Position numbers and translations under genes: made by a program | Assembly: GCA_965203565.1 (NCBI GenBank) | Contig: OZ241896.1 | Coordinates: 434,001 to 498,000 of the forward strand | DNA length: 64,000 bases | Direction: 5' to 3' | From: JAAXGX01 sp965203565 | Lineage (GTDB): Bacteria > Acidobacteriota > Vicinamibacteria > Vicinamibacterales > UBA8438 | The notes under the pieces: model-generated | What the model saw: the letters and a program-made list of their open reading frames with translations, nothing else | Databases searched by the model: none | Told to the model about the DNA's origin: nothing | Part shown: in pieces, positions 58,563 through 64,000 of the stretch | Layout: the number at the start of each line of letters is the position of its first letter | Position numbering within the stretch: the stretch's first letter is position 1

Positions 58563-59542
58563 CCCAGCGCGCCGAGATACTGCGCGCGGTCAGCGAGGCC
58601 GCGACCGTGTTCGACGAGTCGCCCTGCGGCGCACGCACCAGCTTCGACGTCATCGGGGCGGTCACCGCCCGGAACATCCCGCTGCTGTTCCGGCCGCTGG
58701 ACAAGCTGTGGGGGGCGTTCATCACCGTCAACGACGAAGAGCGCGGCATCATCGTGACCACGAAACTCGGGTTGCCGGCGCAGCGGTTCACGGTCGCCCA
58801 CGAACTCGGCCATCTGCTGCTCGGACACCGAACGAGCCTCGACGAGACGGTCGGATTCGCGGGACGAAACGCTCCGGCGTCGCGGCCGGCGCACGAGGCG
58901 GCGGCCGACACGTTCGCCTCCGAACTCCTGGCTCCGAAGCGCCTCCTGCTCGCATCCGCGAAGCGTCATGGATGGACCAGGGACAAGCTCCACCAACCCC
59001 GACACGTCTATCAACTGTCGTTGCGCCTGGGCATCAGCTACCCGGCCGCATGCTGGGCCCTGGTGACGTCCAAGATCCTCACGAGCATCGAAGCCCGCCA
59101 ACTTCAGGACACGCCGGTGAAGACCCTGAAGCACGAATTGGCGCCGGCCGGGTCGATCACGAACTCGTGGGCCGACGTATGGGCGCTCACCGCGGCCGAC
59201 GGCGACACGTTCATCGAAGCCGGGTCCGACGACCTGTTCGCAGTCCACGTCGAGGATCATGCTTCCGCCGGCTACGTCTGGCGTCTCGTCGACGCGGACG
59301 CCGAGGTCGAAGTCGTCGGCGAACGACCGCCGCATCTCGATCATGCCTACGGCGCACGATCCGGACGGGTGTCGTACGTCCGGTTCAAGGCGCCCGGCGT
59401 GCACCATCTCGTCTTCGAACACGTCCGGCCGTGGAGTCGCGCCACCCTGGCCCGCATCAGGATCGACGTCGACGGGCACGGGAAAGAACGTGAAGGCTGG
59501 GCGCGCCGCACCAGGCGCGGGGCCCTGGAACAGGTCGCATGA
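58559..59542 (+). CDS. ImmA/IrrE metallopeptidase fused to a chagasin-like cysteine-protease inhibitor domain
   Basis: The 327-residue protein has an ImmA/IrrE zinc-peptidase domain at 30-190 with HELGH at 81-85 and HEAAADTFASELLAP (third ligand Glu113). The C-terminal ~110 residues differ from usual ImmA proteins: GDTFIEAGSDDLFAVHV, SAGYVWRL at 236-243, a GARSGRVSYVRFKAPGVHH segment and RPW at 290-292. That order (NPTTGY-like loop, glycine-containing loop, RPW loop) is the chagasin / inhibitor I42 pattern, which blocks papain-type proteases. The next gene encodes a papain-like protease, so the domain probably holds that neighbour inactive. The peptidase may cleave the XRE repressor. The chagasin call is from motif order, not alignment. 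Confidence 0.8.
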   Translation: MTQRAEILRAVSEAATVFDESPCGARTSFDVIGAVTARNIPLLFRPLDKLWGAFITVNDEERGIIVTTKLGLPAQRFTVAHELGHLLLGHRTSLDETVGFAGRNAPASRPAHEAAADTFASELLAPKRLLLASAKRHGWTRDKLHQPRHVYQLSLRLGISYPAACWALVTSKILTSIEARQLQDTPVKTLKHELAPAGSITNSWADVWALTAADGDTFIEAGSDDLFAVHVEDHASAGYVWRLVDADAEVEVVGERPPHLDHAYGARSGRVSYVRFKAPGVHHLVFEHVRPWSRATLARIRIDVDGHGKEREGWARRTRRGALEQVA

Positions 59543-60171
59543 ACGTCACCGTCCGCCACGATTACCGCCCGCTGCTCGGTCCGGTCCGCGATCAGGGAGC
59601 GCGTCCGACCTGCCTCGCGCACGCGTCGACGACGGCGCACGAACACGCACGCGGATTGAAAGTGGCGCTGTCGCCCGAGTACCTGCACTATTTCGCCTCG
59701 GGAAACGCCGGCGCACCCTCCGGCGTCGATCTTCCGAACGTCTCCCGCGCGCTGCTCGACCCTGGACAGCCGATGGAGTCCGATTGCCCGTATCACGAGA
59801 ACGACCCGCCGCCCGCGTGGACGCCGCCCGCAAATCTGACCCTGTATCGGCGACAGAGCGTCTCGACGAAGCAGACTCCGGATGAAGTCGAAGCGCTTCT
59901 GGACGCCGGCCGTGTCCCGGTTCTGGGCATTTCGACGACGGACGCCTTCTACGCTCCCGCCGCTCCGTGGCTGATCTCTCCCGCCGGTCCGGTCAGAGGA
60001 CTTCACGCAGTCGCAGCCGTGGGCGTCGGAACGACGTACACGACGCGCCGTTTCCTCATCCGGAACAGCTGGGGCGCAGCCTGGGCCGACGCCGGCCATG
60101 CGTGGCTCGACGACGCCTTCATGATCCAGCACCTGCGCGACGTGCTGGTGTTGACGGACGAAGTGGCGTGA
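59539..60171 (+). CDS. Papain-like (C1 family) cysteine protease, cytosolic
   Basis: The 210-residue protein has every C1 catalytic element: Gln19 and Cys25 in VRDQGARPTCLAHAS, His156 in GLHAVAAVGVG, and Asn176 in FLIRNSWGAAWADAGHAWL. It has no signal peptide and no propeptide: mature-like sequence starts at residue 8, so it should be made active inside the cell unless held by an inhibitor. It starts with a 4-nt overlap after the ImmA-chagasin gene. The likely arrangement is protease plus built-in inhibitor, released on a signal. The substrate is unknown. Confidence 0.88.
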   Translation: MNVTVRHDYRPLLGPVRDQGARPTCLAHASTTAHEHARGLKVALSPEYLHYFASGNAGAPSGVDLPNVSRALLDPGQPMESDCPYHENDPPPAWTPPANLTLYRRQSVSTKQTPDEVEALLDAGRVPVLGISTTDAFYAPAAPWLISPAGPVRGLHAVAAVGVGTTYTTRRFLIRNSWGAAWADAGHAWLDDAFMIQHLRDVLVLTDEVA

Positions 60172-60494
60172 CGGCGAAGCTGACGCAGGATGGGACGCGT
60201 CGCATGGGAGGCCCCTGCTTATCGCATCTTTCCTTCAAGTTGTTCCAGGATGCAGTGCACTTGACCGCCCTGTATCGAAGCCACGACTATCGTTACAAGG
60301 CGCCCGGCAACTTGTTGGGTCTCGCGAGACTCCAGGGCTGTATCGCGCATGAGGTTGACCGGAGCATCGGAAACTTGACCGTTCATTCGTCGTACGCGTA
60401 CCTCGACGGCTCCAAGGGCGCCATGCGTTCGCTTCTGAAAAATCTTCGCTGTATTACGAAAAGGAAGGACGGTTGCGACGTTCTGGCTCACTGA
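60168..60494 (+). CDS. Thymidylate-synthase-like C-terminal domain protein, probably a fragment
   Basis: The 108-residue frame reads MGGPCLSHLSFKLFQDAVHL, TALYRSHDYRYKAPGNLLGL and LTVHSSYAYLDGS, which correspond to the thymidylate synthase core (RSxD, then NLxGLAxL, then the Hx-Y turn). The N-terminal half and the catalytic Cys region are missing. It starts with GTG overlapping the protease stop by 4 nt, like every other junction in this operon, which argues that it is translated. An IS element lies about 40 bp downstream. It may be a stand-alone partial domain or a gene cut by recombination. Confidence 0.5.
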   Translation: MTAKLTQDGTRRMGGPCLSHLSFKLFQDAVHLTALYRSHDYRYKAPGNLLGLARLQGCIAHEVDRSIGNLTVHSSYAYLDGSKGAMRSLLKNLRCITKRKDGCDVLAH

Positions 60495-60535
60495 CCGCCC
60501 GCAAGGACGCTGCACGCGCGGACGTCCCATGGCAG

Positions 60536-62000
60536 CCCGTGGTAAAAGTCGGCATTTTCGGGATCGACACGCCGGCTCTTCTGCTTTACACTGGCTGGCA
60601 TGTCGATGGGCACTACGCGTGACGATGGTTCGCAGCAATCGCTGTTGGTGTCGGCGGCGGACTTGCCGCGGGGCGCGGGGCATCCGTTCTACGAGCGGTT
60701 GAACCGGATTCTCGAGACGGCGGGCTTCGACGCGTTCGTCGAGAAGGTGTGCGCCCGGTTCTACACGACGATGGGTCGGCCGAGTCTGGCTCCTGGGCGC
60801 TACTTCCGGTTGCTGCTGCTCGGGTACTTCGAAGGACTGGATTCGGAGCGCGCCATCGCGTGGCGTGCGTCCGATTCCCTGAGCGTACGGGCGTTTCTGC
60901 GCTTGGCGCTGCCGGCGTCGCCGCCGGACCATTCGACGATCTCGCGAACGCGGCGTCTGTTTTCGGTCGAGGCGCATCAGGCGGTCTTCCGGTGGGTGCT
61001 GAAGCAGTTGGCGGAGTCGAGTCTGGTTACGGGGAAGACGCTGGGCATCGACGCGACGACGCTGGAGGCGAACGCGGCGTTGCGGAGCATCGTGCGGCGT
61101 GACACGGGGGAGGACTACACGGCGTTCCTGACCCGGTTGGCGCAGGCGTCGGGCGTCGAGACGCTGACGGCGGAGGAGTTGGCGCGGTTTGATCGGGAAC
61201 GGAAGAAAAAGAAGACGGCGAAGACGTCGAACCGGGACTGGACTCACCCGCACGACCCGGACGCGAAGGTCGCGAAGATGAAGGACGGCAGCACCCACCT
61301 GGCGCACAAGGTGGAGCATGCGGTGGATCTGGAGACGGGTGCGGTGGTGGGCGTGACGGTTCAGGGGGCGGACCAAGGGGATACGACGACGCTGGTCGAG
61401 ACGCTGGTCACGTCGGCGGAGCAGGTCGAAGCGGTGTTGCCGGATGCGGCGGGGGTTGCGGAGGTGGTGGCGGACAAGGGCTATCACAGCAACGCGACGC
61501 TGGTGGGTCTGGCGGCGGCGGGCGTTCGGAGTTACATTGCGGAGCCGGAGCGGGGCCGTCGGAACTGGAAGGGCCGGCAGGAGGCTCGGGCGGCGGTGTA
61601 TGGGAACCGGCGTCGGCTGCGCGGCCAGCGGGGGCGGCGGTTGCAGCGGCGTCGCGGCGAGCGTGTGGAGCGGCCGTTTGCGCATCTGTATGAGACGGGG
61701 GGGATGCGGCGGGTGCACTTGCGCGGGCATCCGAACATCCTCAAACGCCTGCTGGTGCACGTCGCAGGTCTCAACCTCGGGCTGCTGCTGCGTCAGCAGA
61801 TCGGCGTTGGCACGCCCCGCAGCCTGCAGGGCCGGGCCGTAGCCGGCGTCTGGGCGCTGATCGGGCTGCTGGTGGGCCTGTGGAGTGGTCTGAGACGGCT
61901 CTGGACGCGATTTCGGCCCCATGCGGCGCGGATCGCCGCGCTATCGCGCCACCGGCCCCTTCAACCAGCCATCTGAAAACCGAGGACTTCTACCTCGGAC
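60536..62000 (+). mobile_element. IS1182-type insertion sequence
   Basis: Imperfect inverted ends are seen: left CCCGTGGTAAAAGTCGGCAT; right, reversed, CCGAGGTAGAAGTCCTCGGT, each followed by a TTTTC-like run. One transposase fills the interior. The exact ends and any target duplication are uncertain by a few bases. Confidence 0.7.
60600..61976 (+). CDS. IS1182/IS5-like DDE transposase
   Basis: The 458-residue protein has an N-terminal DUF772-like domain (MGRPSLAPGRYFRLLLLGYF, DHSTISRTRRLF) and a DDE_Tnp_1 catalytic domain: GIDATTLEANAA (first Asp), VVADKGYHSN (second Asp) and RGERVERPFAHLYE (Glu). It appears full length and may be active. A lysine-rich linker (ERKKKKTAK) lies between the halves. 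Confidence 0.9.
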   Translation: MSMGTTRDDGSQQSLLVSAADLPRGAGHPFYERLNRILETAGFDAFVEKVCARFYTTMGRPSLAPGRYFRLLLLGYFEGLDSERAIAWRASDSLSVRAFLRLALPASPPDHSTISRTRRLFSVEAHQAVFRWVLKQLAESSLVTGKTLGIDATTLEANAALRSIVRRDTGEDYTAFLTRLAQASGVETLTAEELARFDRERKKKKTAKTSNRDWTHPHDPDAKVAKMKDGSTHLAHKVEHAVDLETGAVVGVTVQGADQGDTTTLVETLVTSAEQVEAVLPDAAGVAEVVADKGYHSNATLVGLAAAGVRSYIAEPERGRRNWKGRQEARAAVYGNRRRLRGQRGRRLQRRRGERVERPFAHLYETGGMRRVHLRGHPNILKRLLVHVAGLNLGLLLRQQIGVGTPRSLQGRAVAGVWALIGLLVGLWSGLRRLWTRFRPHAARIAALSRHRPLQPAI

Positions 62001-62038
62001 TGATGGGGGTCACGACGCAAGAGGAATGTGAGGACACG

Positions 62039-62524
62039 ATGGACCTGGAATCACTGTTCGAACGATTTCATCTGAAGAACGTGCGTCTGGGTCCACAGTG
62101 GGCCAAGGTCGAGATCGACTTCAAGGACGAAGACCGGGACGCCGCTTGGGAACTGTACGTCGAAATGCTGACCCGGATCGTCACACAACCGCTCCCGGCG
62201 AGTGCAGGAGACGAAAAGACCGCCCTTGAAAGCATCTATTCGCTGTTTCCGACTACCCGCGAGATTCTGCGGCGGCGCGGAAAGGGCGCCGTGCAATTCA
62301 GCAAAGTCGCAATACCGATCCTGAATCAGGTAGTGCGTCCCTTTACCGCAAAGTGGCATCGGGAATCCCTGTCGAACGCTTTTGATCACGAGGAAAAACG
62401 CAAGGAATTTCGGAAACAGTTGGAACTTCTGCAGGAAGACCTGCGTAACTACAACCGCCTGCTGGCGGAGATCGCCGGCGTGGAGGACCTGACCGACCTG
62501 GAATGGTTGGAGGAAGGAAAATGA
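62039..62524 (+). CDS. Helical protein of unknown function, upstream of TIR gene
   Basis: This 161-residue protein begins MDLESLFERFHLKNVRLGPQ and is mostly helical, ending in a coiled coil (EEKRKEFRKQLELLQEDLRN, YNRLLAEIAG). RPFTAKWHRESL in the middle looks like a conserved turn. I do not recognise a family. The ATG at 62039 has GAGG upstream; an in-frame ATG at 62003 lies close to the IS end. It is 4 bp from the TIR gene, so the two are probably co-expressed, perhaps as effector and partner. Confidence 0.7.
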   Translation: MDLESLFERFHLKNVRLGPQWAKVEIDFKDEDRDAAWELYVEMLTRIVTQPLPASAGDEKTALESIYSLFPTTREILRRRGKGAVQFSKVAIPILNQVVRPFTAKWHRESLSNAFDHEEKRKEFRKQLELLQEDLRNYNRLLAEIAGVEDLTDLEWLEEGK

Positions 62525-62528
62525 ACCA

Positions 62529-63002
62529 ATGGCGGAGCAGATAAAGAACGTGTTCATCAGCCACCGGCACGAGGATGATGCGGGTCTGGCGGATCTCAAG
62601 AACCTGGTGGCGGAGCATGGCATGTCGTGCCGCGACTATTCCATAACCGCGGACAACCCGAACAACGCGCGCAGCGAACAGTACATCAAGTCGGAGATCC
62701 TTGCTCCCCGCATCCGACAGTCGGGTTGCCTGCTGGTCTACGTCTCCAACCGGACGAGACACAGCGAGTGGGTCGATTGGGAAATCGAATATGCTCACAA
62801 GCTGGGAAAGCGAATCGTGGGCGTCTGGGCGCGCGGCGATCGGGATTGCGAAAAGCCGGAGGCCCTGGATCGCCACGGCGATGCGGTCGTCGGCTGGAAC
62901 GGCGAGAGCATCATCGACGCCATCAACGGCCATTCCGGCGCATGGTTCAATCAGGATGGCTCAATGCTCGGCTATCGCGCCATTCCGCGATATTCCTGCT
63001 GA
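62529..63002 (+). CDS. TIR-domain protein of ThsB/DUF1863 type
   Basis: The 157-residue protein is a single TIR-like domain: KNVFISHRHEDDAGLADLKN, then YIKSEILAPRIRQSGCLLVY and RHSEWVDWEIEYAHKLGKRI, with the conserved Ser-x-Trp-Val and acidic residues of DUF1863. This is the family of Thoeris ThsB, which makes NAD-derived signal molecules on infection. No thsA-type SIR2 or SLOG effector is nearby; instead a helical protein precedes it and an Nmad2 gene follows by 11 bp. Confidence 0.85.
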   Translation: MAEQIKNVFISHRHEDDAGLADLKNLVAEHGMSCRDYSITADNPNNARSEQYIKSEILAPRIRQSGCLLVYVSNRTRHSEWVDWEIEYAHKLGKRIVGVWARGDRDCEKPEALDRHGDAVVGWNGESIIDAINGHSGAWFNQDGSMLGYRAIPRYSC

Positions 63003-63013
63003 AGGATCAACCG

Positions 63014-63778
63014 ATGTCGAAGCTGTATTCGTACGTAGTGGCGAGAGACTACGGGTTCGCGCCGAATCCGTTCTACGGCTTCTGCACGCTGGCCGCCTGC
63101 AAGCCGGAAATACGCCGTACAGCGACCGAGGGCGATTGGATTCTGGGTACCGGATCGAAAAAGAAGGAACGAGACGCGCACGTCGTCTACGCCATGCGCG
63201 TGAGCGAGGTGATGACCTTCAACGAATACTGGTGGGATCCTCGCTTCCGGAACAAGCGTCCCGACCTGCACGCCAGCATCCGCGAGGCGTTCGGCGACAA
63301 CATCTACCATCGGAACGGCGCCGACGGCGAGTGGCGCCAGGCGGATTCGCACCATAGCTGCGAAGACGGGACGCCGAACCGCCGGAACGTGGATCACGAC
63401 ACGCAGGTGGATCGGGTGCTCGTCAGTGACGATTTCATCTACTGGGGCGGCCATGGTCCCGAGATTCCGCCGTCTTTCAGAAAAGACGTCTGCAAGAGCG
63501 GACCTGGGCACAGGCGCCATCTCCCGGCGGAGATCGTGGCCGAATGCGTTGCGTGGTTGCGCAGTTTCGATGAGAGAGGCTACCGCGGCGATCCGTTGGA
63601 GTGGAACAGGAAGAGCATGGGGCTGCCGTGGAACAAACGGCTGAGGATGCCGCCTTTCCAGCCACGCTCCGCCGTTGCGGTCCGGGCGGCCATCGAGGGT
63701 CTGAAGGAATTCCAGCGGACACACGGCCTGCGCGGGTTGTCGGTTCGGCGGATGATTGAAGAAGGGCGGCGGCACTGA
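63014..63778 (+). CDS. Nucleotide modification associated domain 2 (Nmad2) protein
   Basis: The 254-residue protein starts MSKLYSYVVARDYGFAPNPF and contains GDWILGTGSKKKERDAHVVY and AMRVSEVMTFNEYW, the pattern of the Nmad2 domain, first noted beside DNA-base modification genes and in defence islands. The C-terminal ~60 residues are basic and helical. Its biochemical role is not established. It is coupled to the TIR gene upstream and overlaps the VapC start by one base. Confidence 0.8.
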   Translation: MSKLYSYVVARDYGFAPNPFYGFCTLAACKPEIRRTATEGDWILGTGSKKKERDAHVVYAMRVSEVMTFNEYWWDPRFRNKRPDLHASIREAFGDNIYHRNGADGEWRQADSHHSCEDGTPNRRNVDHDTQVDRVLVSDDFIYWGGHGPEIPPSFRKDVCKSGPGHRRHLPAEIVAECVAWLRSFDERGYRGDPLEWNRKSMGLPWNKRLRMPPFQPRSAVAVRAAIEGLKEFQRTHGLRGLSVRRMIEEGRRH

Positions 63779-64000
63779 TGCCGTTCGTCCTCGATTGCTC
63801 GGTCACCATGGCATGGATGTTCCGCGACGAAGCGACCGACGCCACCGATCGGCTGCGGGACATGCTGGACGAGAATCGTGCGCTGGTTCCTGCTCTCTGG
63901 CCCACGGAAACCGCCAACGCGCTTCTCGCCGCGACCCGTCGGAAACGGATCGAGCGCGAGGAATGGCGACGACTTCGCACGCAACTGAATGCGCTGCCGA
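63778..64000 (+). CDS. vapC: VapC-type PIN-domain toxin, 3' truncated by window end
   Basis: The visible 74 residues read MPFVLDCSVTMAWMFRDEAT, then VPALWPTETANALLAATRRK, giving the first catalytic Asp (Asp6) and the second acidic residue (Glu44) of the PIN fold. No VapB precedes it; the upstream gene is Nmad2, sharing the base at 63778. It may be an orphan toxin or part of the TIR-Nmad2 unit. Confidence 0.8.
   Translation, partial: MPFVLDCSVTMAWMFRDEATDATDRLRDMLDENRALVPALWPTETANALLAATRRKRIEREEWRRLRTQLNALP

Noticed and set aside
62529..63002. Calling this a Thoeris system
   Set aside because: The TIR protein is ThsB-like, but no ThsA-type SIR2/SLOG gene is adjacent.

Overview
The window is very GC-rich (about 70%) bacterial DNA with tightly overlapping genes. 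It is dominated by a type III-B (Cmr) CRISPR-Cas locus with an exceptionally long array, followed by further defence-type genes. Family content (Cmr operon with a Cas4-Cas1 fusion, MacB-type exporter, DISARM core genes, VapBC remnants, DUF2867 and Nmad2 genes) would suit an uncultured Acidobacteriota-like organism. That placement is inference; there is no rRNA or marker gene here.

Layout. 1-2.3 kb: the 3' end of a DUF1703/PD-(D/E)XK protein and a membrane-anchored serine hydrolase. 2.4-11.1 kb, minus strand: an overlapping Cmr operon in the order cmr2(cas10)-cmr3-cmr4-cmr5-cmr6/cmr1 fusion-cas02710. 11.1-11.6 kb: a decayed vapBC toxin-antitoxin module in the divergent promoter region. 11.7-13.7 kb, plus strand: a cas4-cas1 fusion and cas2. 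13.7-44.7 kb: leader and a CRISPR array of about 340 near-identical 36-bp repeats, 72-75 bp per unit. The array is broken by one IS3 element (inside a repeat) and by a nest of IS elements (IS3 carrying an IS3 end fragment and an IS21 element, inside a spacer).

44.7-49.6 kb, plus strand: a HlyD/MacA adaptor, a YkvA-like protein, an ABC ATPase and two FtsX/MacB-type permeases. 49.7-54.9 kb, minus strand: drmB and drmA, the DISARM core pair without drmC or a methylase. 55.1-57.8 kb: small gene remnants, an NAD(P)-binding/DUF2867 protein, and a phosphopantetheinyl transferase whose N-terminus looks like a HigA antitoxin. 57.8-60.5 kb: a five-gene operon with 4-nt overlaps (unknown protein, XRE regulator, ImmA/IrrE metallopeptidase with a chagasin-like C-terminus, papain-like cysteine protease, thymidylate-synthase-like fragment). 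60.5-62.0 kb: an IS1182-type transposon. 62.0-64.0 kb: a helical protein, a ThsB-type TIR protein, an Nmad2 protein and the start of a VapC toxin.

How it works together. Cas4-Cas1 and Cas2 would add spacers at the leader next to cas2. The array would be transcribed rightwards, giving crRNAs with an AUUGAAGC 5' handle. The Cmr complex would use these to cut target RNA, with Cas10 (HD and GGDD both intact) making cyclic oligoadenylate that could switch on Cas02710. No cas6 is present, so crRNA processing must be supplied elsewhere. The best candidates for something new are the ImmA/chagasin/papain operon, the helical-TIR-Nmad2 cassette, and a spacer that is nearly a reverse complement of the array's own repeat.
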